From the NCBI GenBank assembly GCA_000783305.1, contig JROE01000005.1, positions 1-64,000 of the forward strand: a stretch of DNA of 64,000 nucleotides, in the 5' to 3' direction. Under the pieces are notes generated by a model. The model saw only the letters and a program-made list of their open reading frames with translations, was not told the origin of the DNA and did no database searches. The stretch comes from Sphingobacteriaceae bacterium DW12. Its GTDB lineage: Bacteria > Bacteroidota > Bacteroidia > Sphingobacteriales > Sphingobacteriaceae. The position numbers and the translations under genes are program-made. Shown piece by piece: positions 44,967 through 54,406 of this stretch; within the stretch, counting starts at the first letter, position 1, and each line of letters opens with the position of its first letter.

Positions 44967-46238
44967 ATGGAAAGAGATCAAGCCATATTTAATCTTATCA
45001 ACGATGAGTTGAAGCGCCAAGAGGAAGGCATCGAATTAATTGCTTCTGAAAACTTTGTTTCTAAGCAGGTTATGGAAGCGGCAGGTTCGGTATTAACAAA
45101 CAAATACGCAGAAGGCCTTCCGGGCAAAAGATACTATGGCGGATGTGAAGTTGTCGATGAAATCGAGACTATTGCTATAGATCGTGCAAAGCAATTATTT
45201 GGCGCAGCGTGGGTCAATGTACAACCTCACTCTGGAGCACAAGCTAATGCTGCTGTATTCTTGGCGACAATCAAACCAGGGGATAAAATATTGGGTCTTG
45301 ACTTATCACATGGAGGTCACTTGACACACGGTTCGCCTGCAAATCTGTCGGGTAAGATATACCAACCTCTGTTTTACGGGGTGAAAGAGGATACAGGTTT
45401 GATTGATTACGAGCAATTGGAGGAGACAGCATTGCGTGAAAAACCAAAAATGATTATCTGTGGTGCTTCTGCATATTCTCGTGATTGGGATTACGCACGT
45501 ATCCGTAAGGTAGCTGATGAGATTGGTGCACTAGTCTTGGCTGATATCTCTCACCCTGCTGGGCTTATCGCTCGTGGTTTGTTGAACGATCCACTTCCTC
45601 ATTGTCATATTGTAACCACTACTACTCACAAGACACTTCGTGGACCTCGTGGCGGTATGATCATGGTTGGTGAAGATTTTGAAAATACTTGGGGTATCAA
45701 GACACCTAAAGGTGAAATCCGGACCATTACACAACTCCTTGATTTAGCGGTTTTTCCAGGTACACAAGGTGGGCCACTAGAGCACACTATTGCAGCAAAA
45801 GCAATCGCGTATGGAGAAGCATTGTCTGACGAATACATGGAATACATTGTTCAGGTTAAGAAAAACGCATCGGCACTGGCACAATTTTTTGTCGATAGAG
45901 ATTACAAAATTATTTCGGGCGGTACCGACAATCATCTTATGTTAGTGGATTTACGCAACAAGGATATTTCTGGAAAAGTAGCTGAGGCAGTGTTGGGTAA
46001 AGCTGGTATTACAACTAACAAGAATATGGTGCCTTTTGACACACGATCACCATTCGTTACTTCAGGTGTGCGTTTCGGCACGGCTGCGATTACGACACGT
46101 GGTATCAAAGAAGCGGAAATCGTGCAGATTGGCGAGTTAATTGACGAAGCAATTGCGAATCACAGTAACGACAGTGAATTGGACAAAATACACGGAAAAG
46201 TGAAAGAAATGATGGCACAGTTCCCATTGTATAAATAA
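44967..46238 (+). CDS. glyA: serine hydroxymethyltransferase
   Basis: A 423-residue PLP enzyme that interconverts serine and glycine and supplies one-carbon units. PLP binds Lys222 in [14 protein letters not shown]. Other landmarks are [13 protein letters not shown] at 23-35, [15 protein letters not shown] and [10 protein letters not shown]. The gene has its own promoter and terminator, so it is a single-gene unit. A purine synthesis pair, purK-purE, is further right and uses the same one-carbon pool. Confidence 0.98.
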   Translation: MERDQAIFNLINDELKRQEEGIELIASENFVSKQVMEAAGSVLTNKYAEGLPGKRYYGGCEVVDEIETIAIDRAKQLFGAAWVNVQPHSGAQANAAVFLATIKPGDKILGLDLSHGGHLTHGSPANLSGKIYQPLFYGVKEDTGLIDYEQLEETALREKPKMIICGASAYSRDWDYARIRKVADEIGALVLADISHPAGLIARGLLNDPLPHCHIVTTTTHKTLRGPRGGMIMVGEDFENTWGIKTPKGEIRTITQLLDLAVFPGTQGGPLEHTIAAKAIAYGEALSDEYMEYIVQVKKNASALAQFFVDRDYKIISGGTDNHLMLVDLRNKDISGKVAEAVLGKAGITTNKNMVPFDTRSPFVTSGVRFGTAAITTRGIKEAEIVQIGELIDEAIANHSNDSELDKIHGKVKEMMAQFPLYK

Positions 46239-46258
46239 TATTGATTCCTTTGGAATGT

Positions 46259-46294
46259 AAAAAAGGCTCCTTCAGTAATGATTGAGCCTTTTTT
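46259..46294 (+). terminator. glyA terminator
   Basis: AAAAAAGGCTC (46259-46269) and GAGCCTTTTTT (46284-46294) form a perfect 11-base stem with a 14-base loop and a T tail, 20 bases after the glyA stop. Confidence 0.9.
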
Positions 46295-46480
46295 CATTTA
46301 ATATGTGAAGAAATGTTAAAAACGTGGCCTAAAATTTGATTAACCATTTATTTTCACTCTATTTGATGTGTTGAAAAAAAATAGACACTTAAACTAGAAT
46401 CGCCTATAGCATAGATTTACTCTTATAAAATTCAGTACTTATTAATAGAATGCTAACTGTTAAATGTTGGGGAAAACGTT

Positions 46481-47074
46481 ATGAAACTATTAAATAAAAA
46501 GAAGAGCGATCAAGAGTTAATTCATGCTTATATAGACGGTGATGAGTCTGGTTTAGAAGTTTTGTTAGACCGGTATAAAACCAAAATCTATACGTCAATT
46601 TATCTACAGGTCAAGGACGAACACCTAGCCGAGGATATCTTTCAAGAAACCTTTATCAAGGTCATCAATACGCTTAAAGCAGGCCGCTATAATGATGAAG
46701 GTAAATTTTTGCCTTGGGTGATGCGTATAGCGCACAATATGGTTATCGATCATTTCAGAAGAGAGAAACGGGCTCCGTCTGTCATCAATGCCGATGGCTT
46801 TGATATTTTCGAAGTATTGCAATTTGCAGATGATAGCGCCGAATCGAAGATGGTTAGGGATCAACGAGATATTGATTTGCGTAAAATCATTCAATTGCTT
46901 CCGGATGATCAGAAGGAAGTCTTGATTATGCGTCACTTTTGCGAAATGAGCTTTAAGGAGATTGCTGATATCACCGAAGTCAGTATCAATACTGCACTAG
47001 GAAGAATGCGCTATGCATTAAGTAACCTTCGGAAGATGATAGAAGAACATAATATGATGCTACAAATAGGATAA
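46481..47074 (+). CDS. ECF sigma factor (third in the window)
   Basis: A 197-residue ECF sigma factor. Region 2 has LEVLLDRYKTKIYTSIYLQ and AEDIFQETFIKVINTL, and region 4 has QLLPDDQKEVLIMRHFCEMS and FKEIADITEVSINTALGRMR. No anti-sigma gene follows: the next gene is a zinc peptidase 211 bases away past a terminator. It may be regulated by other means, or its partner may be elsewhere in the genome. The clean start is the ATG at 46481. Confidence 0.93.
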   Translation: MKLLNKKKSDQELIHAYIDGDESGLEVLLDRYKTKIYTSIYLQVKDEHLAEDIFQETFIKVINTLKAGRYNDEGKFLPWVMRIAHNMVIDHFRREKRAPSVINADGFDIFEVLQFADDSAESKMVRDQRDIDLRKIIQLLPDDQKEVLIMRHFCEMSFKEIADITEVSINTALGRMRYALSNLRKMIEEHNMMLQIG

Positions 47075-47095
47075 ACCAAAATAATCTTATCCACA

Positions 47096-47134
47096 AAAAG
47101 AGAGAGAGTTTCATAAGGAACTCTCTCTCTTTTT
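47096..47134 (+). terminator. terminator of the sigma gene at 46481
   Basis: AAAAAGAGAGAGAGTT (starting at 47096) and AACTCTCTCTCTTTTT (47119-47134) form a perfect stem with an 8-base loop and T tail. Confidence 0.85.
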
Positions 47135-47285
47135 GCGGATATTTTGTCATATCATCATAAAAACGAGACTAACCTTTTGTCAGATTGCGCCATTTTTGTA
47201 TTTTAGTGGATTATAAATTGGCACTTTGGACCAATGGAATACCTTTTGATAGGAATATTGTATAATTAAAGAAAAAAGAAAAGAT

Positions 47286-47978
47286 ATGTATATAATACTG
47301 TTTGTGGGCATCATGGTGGTAAGCTTTGTTGTCCAGTGGAGATTTAAGCGTAAGTTTAAAAAATATTCAGAGAGCCCGCTGTCTAGTGGGATGTCAGGAA
47401 GGGAAATTGCGCAAAAAATGCTGAATGACAATGGAATTTATGACGTGCAGATTATCTCGGTCGAGGGTCAGTTGACAGATCATTATAATCCTCAAAATAG
47501 GACTGTCAACCTAAGCCCAGAGGTATATGAAGGGCGAAGTATTGCCGCTGCTGCGGTAGCAGCACATGAATGCGGCCACGCTGTACAACATGCAACAGCA
47601 TACTCTTGGTTGCAGTTTCGTTCGGCGATGGTGCCGATGGTGGGGTTTGCGTCCAAAATGACTTCTTGGATTTTGATGGCAGGTGTTATCATGTTTGCGA
47701 TTTCTAAAGGTGGTAACTATTGGTTATTGGCCATTGGTGTAGGAGCCTTGGCGATTACGACAGTATTTAGCTTTGTCACCCTTCCTGTTGAGTTTGACGC
47801 ATCCAATAGAGCATTGGCGTGGCTCAATAATGCGGGAATTACTCATAGTAGGGAAGAACATGATGGAGCTAAGGATGCATTGAAATGGGCTGCAATGACC
47901 TATGTTGTGGCAGCATTGTCAGCATTGGTGACTTTACTGTATTATGCCTCTATCCTCTTTGGCGGCCGAAGGGACTAA
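47286..47978 (+). CDS. YugP-type neutral zinc metallopeptidase
   Basis: A 230-residue membrane protein. An N-terminal helix (about 2-17) is followed by the peptidase motif AAHECGHAVQHA with HExxH-type His94, Glu95 and His98. Further membrane segments are at about 118-137 and 145-165, and a last one at 200-224. This is the Zn_peptidase_2 (YugP) family, whose substrates are not defined. Another Glu/Asp ligand is likely in LPVEFDASNRA. It stands alone between two terminators, so it should have its own promoter. Confidence 0.9.
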   Translation: MYIILFVGIMVVSFVVQWRFKRKFKKYSESPLSSGMSGREIAQKMLNDNGIYDVQIISVEGQLTDHYNPQNRTVNLSPEVYEGRSIAAAAVAAHECGHAVQHATAYSWLQFRSAMVPMVGFASKMTSWILMAGVIMFAISKGGNYWLLAIGVGALAITTVFSFVTLPVEFDASNRALAWLNNAGITHSREEHDGAKDALKWAAMTYVVAALSALVTLLYYASILFGGRRD

Positions 47979-48008
47979 TAGGTTAGAAGTATTTACTATA
48001 AAATATGG

Positions 48009-48047
48009 ATAGGGCAGACGACAAATTCGTCTGTCCTATTTTTTTTG
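48009..48047 (+). terminator. terminator of the zinc peptidase gene
   Basis: ATAGGGCAGACGA (48009-48021) and TCGTCTGTCCTAT (48027-48039) pair with one G-U pair and a 5-base loop, followed by eight T. Confidence 0.9.
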
Positions 48048-48183
48048 GATTATTCTAATTGTGGGCATGGCGCCAACCTGTACGCTAGTGCTCGGCATCT
48101 ATAGCGCAAAAACTATTGTTCCCAGGGTTTTTATATGCAGATGTTTCGTTGTAAAGTATATCCTTCATTTCAAGGCAATTTTG

Positions 48184-48191
48184 TAACTTTG
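48184..48191 (+). promoter_or_regulatory. -7 box upstream of ffh
   Basis: TAACTTTG matches TAnnTTTG exactly and would give a transcript starting near 48198, about 110 bases before ffh. The -33 region is not clear. Confidence 0.4.
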
Positions 48192-48308
48192 TCCTTTATC
48201 AAGAAAAACCTTCGTGAATGACCTGCTCCAATAGAAGGCAAAGTGAAGCGAGGGTTCTTGGAAATCATAAAACAGTAAACACTTTCAAAAAAAAGACTTA
48301 TAATTATC

Positions 48309-49646
48309 ATGTTTCAGAATCTTCAGGATAAGTTAGATAGAGCCTTTAAAGTATTAAAAGGACAGGGTAACATTACAGAGATCAACGTCGCGGAGACAAT
48401 GAAAGAAATCCGTAAAGCCTTATTGGATGCGGATGTTAACTATAAAACGGCCAAAAGTTTTACAGATGACGTGAAACAAAAGGCACTTGGAGAGAATGTG
48501 TTGACCAGTATTTCTCCTGGGCAGTTGTTGACCAAAATCATGAACGATGAGCTTACCGCACTTATGGGGGGCTCTGTCACGGATTTGGATATTTCTAAGA
48601 ATCCAACTGTTATCCTTATTGCGGGACTTAATGGTGCTGGTAAAACCACTTTTTCTGGAAAATTGGCTAATTATCTAAAAGATAAGAAGGGTAAAAAACC
48701 ACTATTGGTGGCAGGTGACGTATATCGTCCAGCTGCTATCGATCAGCTCGAAGTATTGGGCGGTCAAGTAGGTGTCCCTGTATTTGTAAATCGGGATTCC
48801 AATGATCCTATTGCTATAGCTAAAGCGGGTGTAGAAGAAGCCAAACGCAACGGACATAATGTGGTTATCATCGATACCGCTGGCCGTCTTGCTATAGATG
48901 AGGCGCTGATGATAGAGATTACGGCTGTAAAAGAAGCCACACAGCCGCAAGAAATTCTTTTTGTTGTAGATTCTATGACGGGTCAGGATGCTGTCAATAC
49001 AGCTAAGGCCTTCAACGATAGATTGGATTTCACAGGTGTGGTATTAACCAAACTCGATGGAGATACCAGAGGCGGAGCTGCACTATCTATTAAGTCTGTC
49101 GTTAATAAGCCAATTAAATTTATCGGTACGGGGGAGAAGATGGAGGCCTTGGATGTATTTTATCCAGAGCGTATGGCCTCTCGTATCCTTGGTATGGGTG
49201 ACGTAGTATCGTTGGTCGAGCGTGCACAGCAGCAGTTTGATGAAAAGCAAGCTGCCGAATTGCAGAAAAAAATCCGTAAAAATAAATTTGACTTCAATGA
49301 TTTCAAATCTCAAATCCAACAGATAAAAAAAATGGGAAATATGAAGGATTTGATGGGCATGATACCGGGAGTAGGGAAGGCGTTGAAGGATGTGGAGGTA
49401 GACGATAATGCATTCAAACCTATTGAAGCTATCATCGATTCGATGACGCCATTTGAACGAGAAAATCCAGATGCCATAGACCAAAAGCGACGTATTCGTA
49501 TCGCAAAAGGGTCGGGTACGGATATTAATGAGGTCAATAAATTGATGAAGCAGTTTGGTGATATGCGTAAAGTGATGAAGCAGATGTCCAACCCTGCTAT
49601 GGCCGCTAAGATGATGCGAAACATGCCTAAAATGCCAGGTAGATAG
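48309..49646 (+). CDS. ffh: signal recognition particle protein Ffh
   Basis: A 445-residue SRP54 GTPase that guides nascent membrane proteins to FtsY. The N domain covers about 1-90. The G domain has GLNGAGKTTFSGKLA, AGDVYRPAAIDQL, DTAGRL and TKLDGDTRGGAAL. The C-terminal M domain (about 300-445) is rich in Met and binds SRP RNA and signal peptides (MGNMKDLMGMIPGVGK and MKQMSNPAMAAKMMRNM). Length is normal. It is a single-gene unit with a terminator hairpin behind it. Confidence 0.98.
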   Translation: MFQNLQDKLDRAFKVLKGQGNITEINVAETMKEIRKALLDADVNYKTAKSFTDDVKQKALGENVLTSISPGQLLTKIMNDELTALMGGSVTDLDISKNPTVILIAGLNGAGKTTFSGKLANYLKDKKGKKPLLVAGDVYRPAAIDQLEVLGGQVGVPVFVNRDSNDPIAIAKAGVEEAKRNGHNVVIIDTAGRLAIDEALMIEITAVKEATQPQEILFVVDSMTGQDAVNTAKAFNDRLDFTGVVLTKLDGDTRGGAALSIKSVVNKPIKFIGTGEKMEALDVFYPERMASRILGMGDVVSLVERAQQQFDEKQAAELQKKIRKNKFDFNDFKSQIQQIKKMGNMKDLMGMIPGVGKALKDVEVDDNAFKPIEAIIDSMTPFERENPDAIDQKRRIRIAKGSGTDINEVNKLMKQFGDMRKVMKQMSNPAMAAKMMRNMPKMPGR

Positions 49647-49737
49647 TGAAACTGGGTTTCTCTTGGTAGTGCTATTGGCTCTGTAAGGCTTATCTCTCAC
49701 TAAATGGTCCTATTTTCACTAATAAAAGATAAGATTG

Positions 49738-49789
49738 ATAAGGTTATTTTTAATGGTATCCATCCGGATCGTATTAAAAATAACCTTAT
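49738..49789 (+). terminator. ffh terminator
   Basis: ATAAGGTTATTTTTAAT (49738-49754) and ATTAAAAATAACCTTAT (49773-49789) form a perfect 17-base stem with an 18-base loop that contains a short GGATC-type stem, followed by TT. Confidence 0.75.
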
Positions 49790-49813
49790 TTAAGTTTAGT
49801 AATAAAAAAATAC

Positions 49814-49821
49814 TAATTTTG
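49814..49821 (+). promoter_or_regulatory. -7 box very close to the nuoA start
   Basis: TAATTTTG matches TAnnTTTG exactly and ends only 4 bases before the nuoA ATG at 49826. Transcription would begin at or just after the ATG, so the mRNA would be leaderless or this box is not used. Confidence 0.4.
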
Positions 49822-49825
49822 TGTT

Positions 49826-50422
49826 ATGGATGATCCCGCGCAATTATCAGAATACGGCAAGATTCTTATCATTGCTTTGATAGGAATATTGTTGGTATGC
49901 GCCACCATTTTCTTAGCCAAGGTGATTTCACCCAAAAAACCTAATCCAATCAAGCTGAGTACATATGAATGTGGGGAAGAATCCCTAGGTACCGCTTGGA
50001 TACAATTCAATCCTCGATTTTATGTCATTGCATTGGTTTTTCTATTGTTCGATGTGGAACTTATATTTGTATTTCCTTGGGCAACAGTATTTGGACAACA
50101 AGAGTTGATTCAGGCTGATAGTAGATGGGGGTGGTTTACTATGGTAGAGATGACATTATTCCTCGGCGTGCTGATTTTAGGATTAGTATATGTATGGCGT
50201 AGAGGAGATTTGGAATGGATTAAACCCATTCACGTCACTCCGTCGGTACAGGTCAATATTCCTTCGGGAGCTTATGATGCGCTCAATAGTCGAAGTTATG
50301 CTGTGAGGGACTATAGGGATGCCGAAATCACTGCTGTTGATGCTGTATCAGCGGATAAAGTAGATGTAAAACCTAAAATTGGATTTAAACCCACATTTAG
50401 AAAACCAGGAACCACAACATGA
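49826..50422 (+). CDS. nuoA: NADH-quinone oxidoreductase subunit A with a C-terminal extension
   Basis: A 198-residue complex I membrane subunit with three helices. The core (about 1-130) has [19 protein letters not shown], the family motif [36 protein letters not shown] (read in parts: [17 protein letters not shown]), and a last helix. After about 131 a polar tail of roughly 65 residues, ending [12 protein letters not shown], is not part of usual 120-140-residue NuoA. The stop overlaps the nuoB start (ATGA). It belongs to a nuoA-nuoB pair directly ahead of purK. Confidence 0.93.
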   Translation: MDDPAQLSEYGKILIIALIGILLVCATIFLAKVISPKKPNPIKLSTYECGEESLGTAWIQFNPRFYVIALVFLLFDVELIFVFPWATVFGQQELIQADSRWGWFTMVEMTLFLGVLILGLVYVWRRGDLEWIKPIHVTPSVQVNIPSGAYDALNSRSYAVRDYRDAEITAVDAVSADKVDVKPKIGFKPTFRKPGTTT

Positions 50423-50931
50423 GTATAGAGAGTCAATTGCAAAATAACGGTGTCGTCGTGGCTAAACTAGATGATTTATTGAATTGGGCGAGGCTTTCTT
50501 CCATGTGGCCTATTAGTTTTGGAATAGCCTGTTGTGCGATTGAAATGATGGGGGCAATGGCCGCTACTTATGATTTGGATAGATTGGGGGTTTTCCCTAG
50601 ACCTTCACCACGGCAATCTGACGTGATGATTATCGCGGGGACTGTCACTTTCAAAATGGCAGATCGCATTCGCAAGCTTTATGAGCAAATGCCCGAGCCA
50701 AAGTATGTAATCTCGATGGGCTCCTGTTCTAACTGTGGTGGGCCCTATTGGCAGCATGGGTATCACGTGGTCAAAGGTGTCGATCGCATTATACCTGTCG
50801 ACGTATATGTGCAGGGCTGCCCACCTAGACCTGAGGCCCTGATTGGTGCATTTCTGGAGTTACAAAAGAAAATAGAAAACGAAAGTGTTTTGGGAGAGAG
50901 TTTATTCCGTTCCGAGACCGAAAAAATATAA
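50419..50931 (+). CDS. nuoB: NADH-quinone oxidoreductase subunit B
   Basis: A 170-residue complex I subunit carrying the N2 iron-sulfur cluster next to the quinone site. Cysteines for the 4Fe-4S cluster are visible: the pair in [10 protein letters not shown], then the Cys in [10 protein letters not shown] and the one in [10 protein letters not shown]. Length and motifs are normal. The gene overlaps nuoA by 4 bases and purK follows 8 bases after it. No nuoC or further complex I gene is in the window on this side, so the pair seems split from the rest. Confidence 0.96.
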   Translation: MSIESQLQNNGVVVAKLDDLLNWARLSSMWPISFGIACCAIEMMGAMAATYDLDRLGVFPRPSPRQSDVMIIAGTVTFKMADRIRKLYEQMPEPKYVISMGSCSNCGGPYWQHGYHVVKGVDRIIPVDVYVQGCPPRPEALIGAFLELQKKIENESVLGESLFRSETEKI

Positions 50932-50939
50932 TTAAATTT

Positions 50940-52082
50940 ATGGCAAAGGATTTTTATGGGGAATTGCAGTTGGGAATTTTGGGTGGGGGCCAGTTGGGAC
51001 GAATGGTTATCCAAGAAGCAATTAATTATAATGTAAATGTACATGTTCTAGATCCGGACAAGAATGCTCCGTGCCGCAAATTGTGTAACCGATTTGAGGT
51101 TGGGTCGTTGAGTGATTTTCATACGGTTTACAATTTTGGTAAGGATTTGGATATGTTGACCATTGAAATCGAGAAGGTCAATGTAGATGCTTTGGAAAAA
51201 TTGGAAGAGGAAGGAGTTCAGGTTTTTCCGCAATCCCGAATCATCCGTTTGATTCAAGATAAGGGACTGCAAAAGCAATTTTTTAAGCAGAATGATATTC
51301 CAACTGCTCCATTTCAATTGATATCTACAAAGGAGAATTTATCCAATGCAAATTTGACAATCCCCTATATTCAGAAGTTGAGACGAGATGGTTACGATGG
51401 CAAGGGCGTGAAGAAAATAACCACTTCGGAAGATTTGGCAACAGCATTTGAAGAGCCGAGTATCATTGAAGAATGGATTGATTTTGAAAAAGAGATTGCT
51501 GTTATCGTAGCACGTAATGATAGAGGAGATATCTCAGCGTTTCCGATGGTAGAAATGGAGTTTAATCCACAAGCTAATTTGGTGGAATTTTTGATTTCAC
51601 CATCGATGCTAAGTTTTGATATCCAACAGCAAGCAGAAGAGATTGCTAAAAAAATTGCACATGATTTGCAAATAGTCGGACTTTTGGCAGTTGAGATGTT
51701 CTTAACTAAGCAAGGTGAAATTTTAGTCAACGAACTTGCGCCTAGGCCGCATAACAGTGGACATCAGACTATAGAGGGTAACTATACCTCTCAATTTGCT
51801 CAACACTTACGTGCCATCTTCAATCTACCTTTAGGCAATGTCGATACGCGTACGAATGCGGTAATGATTAATCTTTTGGGAGAAGAAGGCTATGAAGGCT
51901 TGGCCAAGTATGAAGGGATAGAGGAGATATTAGCGATGGATGGTGTTTACCTCCATTTGTATGGTAAGAAATATACCAAGCCATTTCGTAAGATGGGGCA
52001 TGTATGCATCGTGAACGACAATCGGGAATTGGCTATTACCAATGCGCGGCAGGTACAGGAGATATTAAAAGTAAAAGCATAA
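50940..52082 (+). CDS. purK: 5-(carboxyamino)imidazole ribonucleotide synthase
   Basis: A 380-residue ATP-grasp enzyme of purine synthesis that makes N5-CAIR from AIR, bicarbonate and ATP. It starts with the pre-ATP-grasp [11 protein letters not shown] loop, and has the ATP-grasp core at about 100-290 with [14 protein letters not shown] and [15 protein letters not shown]. It lies 8 bases after nuoB and 4 bases ahead of purE, which uses its product. The nuoB gap suggests a shared transcript even though the functions differ. Confidence 0.97.
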   Translation: MAKDFYGELQLGILGGGQLGRMVIQEAINYNVNVHVLDPDKNAPCRKLCNRFEVGSLSDFHTVYNFGKDLDMLTIEIEKVNVDALEKLEEEGVQVFPQSRIIRLIQDKGLQKQFFKQNDIPTAPFQLISTKENLSNANLTIPYIQKLRRDGYDGKGVKKITTSEDLATAFEEPSIIEEWIDFEKEIAVIVARNDRGDISAFPMVEMEFNPQANLVEFLISPSMLSFDIQQQAEEIAKKIAHDLQIVGLLAVEMFLTKQGEILVNELAPRPHNSGHQTIEGNYTSQFAQHLRAIFNLPLGNVDTRTNAVMINLLGEEGYEGLAKYEGIEEILAMDGVYLHLYGKKYTKPFRKMGHVCIVNDNRELAITNARQVQEILKVKA

Positions 52083-52086
52083 ATTA

Positions 52087-52599
52087 ATGATGAGTTCGGA
52101 AAGTTCCCCTTTGGTCGGGATAATTATGGGAAGCAAGTCAGATCTTCCAGTGATGCAGGATGCTATTGAAGTTCTCAAGGACTTAGGCGTGTCCTTTGAA
52201 GTAACAATTGTATCAGCGCATCGTACACCTCAACGCATGTTCGACTATGCACAGGCCGCGGCAGAGAGAGGGTTGAAAGTTATCATTGCTGGAGCAGGGG
52301 GAGCAGCTCACTTACCTGGTATGGTGGCTTCTATTACCCATTTGCCCGTAATAGGAGTGCCTGTCAAATCTTCAAATTCAATTGATGGGTGGGACTCTGT
52401 ACTTTCTATTCTGCAGATGCCGAATGGGATTCCCGTGGCAACTGTAGCATTGAATGCAGCTAAGAATGCTGGAATTCTCGCTGCGCAGATACTTGGGACA
52501 GCAGATGCCAAAATTGCCCTAAACCTGATTCATTTTAAAAAGGAACTTGGCGCGAAAGTCGAAGAAACAGCTGCTGAGGTCGAGAACATGAAATTTTAA
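52087..52599 (+). CDS. purE: N5-carboxyaminoimidazole ribonucleotide mutase
   Basis: A 170-residue class I PurE that converts N5-CAIR to CAIR in purine synthesis. Features are [13 protein letters not shown] at the N-terminus, the [13 protein letters not shown] loop with the catalytic His, and [15 protein letters not shown], then [11 protein letters not shown]. Normal length. It closes the purK-purE pair and ends on a perfect 40-base palindrome. Confidence 0.98.
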   Translation: MMSSESSPLVGIIMGSKSDLPVMQDAIEVLKDLGVSFEVTIVSAHRTPQRMFDYAQAAAERGLKVIIAGAGGAAHLPGMVASITHLPVIGVPVKSSNSIDGWDSVLSILQMPNGIPVATVALNAAKNAGILAAQILGTADAKIALNLIHFKKELGAKVEETAAEVENMKF

Positions 52600-52639
52600 G
52601 TAATAAAAAAGGGAAGCAGCTGCTTCCCTTTTTTATTAC
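52600..52639. terminator. 40-base perfect palindrome after purE
   Basis: 19-base arms (52600-52618 and 52621-52639) flank a central GC, giving GGGAAGCA stems with A and T runs on both sides. The right end overlaps the stop of the convergent gene at 52636, so it serves both. Confidence 0.9.
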
Positions 52640-53619
52640 TGGATAGTAGCAAGCTTGGCTTCTACATAATCATAACTTTTCTTAATGCTCGCAAATTTGT
52701 CCGAAATATAAATATCATCCTGTTCAACAAAAGCATATTTCAAACCTGATTTCTCCGCATATCTGCATATATTGGTGAAGTCTATGCTCCCTGACCCCAC
52801 TTCAGCATATTTTATTTCCTTAATGAGGGCTTCGAATCCTAGCTTATCTTGCTCTCCACCAACAATAGGCGTTGTAAATCCTCTATCCATATCTTTTACA
52901 TGCCACATGGAGAATCTATTTGGATATTTTTCAAAATAGGATTGTGGGCTCAGTCCAGATTTTTCAATCCAATAAAGATCTAGTTCAAAGTCTACTAAAT
53001 CGGGTTCGGTAAAGGCAATCAAGATATCCAATCCTTTGGTACCATTGGGTTGATCTCTAAATTCCCAAAAGTGATTATGGTAGCCCATTTTAATATTGGA
53101 TTTTTTTGAGATTTCACCCGCTTTGTTGAGTTGGTCAGCTGCGTATTGATAGTCTTTTGATTTTAGCGCATTGATATCAAACATTGGTGTGACGGGGGCT
53201 ACCACGTAGGATTGACCAAGCTCATTCGCTATTTCGACGTATCGTTCGACATTTTCTTTATCTGTGTGCGTCTGACTTAGATATTTGGACAGGTCATAGT
53301 GTCCACTATGGGTTTGGAGGTTGTTGTCATCTAGCACTTTTTTGAATTCTTTGATAGCAAGACCAAAGAACGTACCTTTCTGCACATCAACACCGAATGT
53401 TTCGACATGTTTATAGCCAATTTTTGCAATCTTTTCTAGGGTTGCTATAGGGGCTTGTGCCAATTCGTCCCGCAAGGTATAAAGCTGGATGCCGATTTGT
53501 TGAAAGGGACCAGTTCCTGCTTTTTTGGACTCGCAGGAAAAGAGGTATGGGCTTAAAAAAGCTGCCGAAATACCTATTCCAGCATGCTTTAGAAATTTTC
53601 GTCTAGCGTTATTCATCAT
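52636..53619 (-). CDS. Tat-exported sugar phosphate isomerase/epimerase-like protein
   Basis: A 327-residue TIM-barrel protein of the xylose isomerase-like family. The N-terminus has the twin-Arg motif ARRKFLKHAG and then a Cys (LFSCE), so it may be a Tat-exported lipoprotein. Barrel motifs are IGIQLYTLRDEL, HSGHYDLSKYL, MGYHNHFWEF and VDFELDLYW, with the candidate metal residues Glu, Asp, His in the usual places, and FVEQDDIY at the end. Relatives act on 3-keto sugars outside the cytoplasm, like the DUF1080 protein at 5633, but this is inference. Confidence 0.85.
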   Translation of the reverse strand: MMNNARRKFLKHAGIGISAAFLSPYLFSCESKKAGTGPFQQIGIQLYTLRDELAQAPIATLEKIAKIGYKHVETFGVDVQKGTFFGLAIKEFKKVLDDNNLQTHSGHYDLSKYLSQTHTDKENVERYVEIANELGQSYVVAPVTPMFDINALKSKDYQYAADQLNKAGEISKKSNIKMGYHNHFWEFRDQPNGTKGLDILIAFTEPDLVDFELDLYWIEKSGLSPQSYFEKYPNRFSMWHVKDMDRGFTTPIVGGEQDKLGFEALIKEIKYAEVGSGSIDFTNICRYAEKSGLKYAFVEQDDIYISDKFASIKKSYDYVEAKLATIQ

Positions 53620-53759
53620 TTATTTTAAGACATAATAGTATGTTAAGTTACATAATATTTGGGCTATAATGAAAACAAAATCTTCTGATGACCTCTATGT
53701 CGTCGTCGTGTTTATATTTTGAACGTGATGGGTGATTTTTGTAAAAATGTAGCTTGCAA

Positions 53760-53792
53760 AAAAGGTCTTCACTTTTTAAATGAAGACCTTTT
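53760..53792 (-). terminator. terminator of frr
   Basis: AAAAGGTCTTCA (53760-53771) and TGAAGACCTTTT (53781-53792) form a perfect 12-base stem with a 9-base loop. The right arm lies 20 bases from the frr stop. Confidence 0.85.
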
Positions 53793-53812
53793 CTTGTGTA
53801 GAACGATATTGC

Positions 53813-54376
53813 TTATACCGTCATGATATCTTTTTCCTTCAACTCAGATAGTTTGTCTATTTGAGCAATGAAGTTATCAGTCAATTTTTGGACTTCACCT
53901 TCTCCGATTTTAATCTCGTCTTCGGAAGCTCCATCATTTTTTAGTTTTTTGATGGACTCGTTAGTGTCTTTTCTGATATTACGAATAGCAATACGGCCTT
54001 TTTCAGTTTCTTCTTTAGCCCTTTTAACGAGCTCCCTTCTTCTTTCTTCGGTCAAAGCAGGAACTACCAAACGGATGATAATACCATCATTTTGAGGATT
54101 TAAACCTAAGTTTGAATCGACGATAGCTTTTTCGATAGCATTGATCAATGACTTTTCCCAAGGTTGTATAACAATTGTGCGGGCATCTGTTGTGTTTACG
54201 TTGGCCACTTGCGAAAGAGGTGTTTGGCTTCCGTAATAATCTACGGATATACCATCTAGCATAGATGGGGATGCTTTTCCTGCACGGATTTTTGTCAATT
54301 CAGATTCCGTGAATGATACTGCTTTAGTCATTGAATCCTTACAGTCATCAAGTTGAAGAGAAATAAGTTCGTTCAT
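53813..54376 (-). CDS. frr: ribosome recycling factor
   Basis: A 187-residue factor that splits the post-termination ribosome together with EF-G. It has the two-domain layout of the family: LTKIRAGKASPSMLDGISVDYYG at the start (within it KIRAGKASP is diagnostic), then VVPALTEERRRELVKRAKEETEK. Length is normal. The gene order pyrH-frr is the common one, and pyrH is 30 bases upstream. Confidence 0.97.
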   Translation of the reverse strand: MNELISLQLDDCKDSMTKAVSFTESELTKIRAGKASPSMLDGISVDYYGSQTPLSQVANVNTTDARTIVIQPWEKSLINAIEKAIVDSNLGLNPQNDGIIIRLVVPALTEERRRELVKRAKEETEKGRIAIRNIRKDTNESIKKLKNDGASEDEIKIGEGEVQKLTDNFIAQIDKLSELKEKDIMTV

Positions 54377-54406
54377 ATGTATGTTCGTTATTTTTCTGAT
54401 TCGTTG

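Larger units (their letters stand above)
47979..48308. other. 330-base gap upstream of ffh
   Basis: The left part holds the terminator of the zinc peptidase. TAACTTTG at 48184-48191 is an exact -7 box for ffh, with only a weak upstream box. I looked for the small SRP RNA, whose GGTCAGG/GGAA-type core often lies near ffh, and did not find it. No gene is supported. Confidence 0.45.

Noticed and set aside
47979..48308. Possible small SRP RNA upstream of ffh
   Set aside because: The conserved core sequence of the small SRP RNA was not found, so only promoter and terminator signals are reported.
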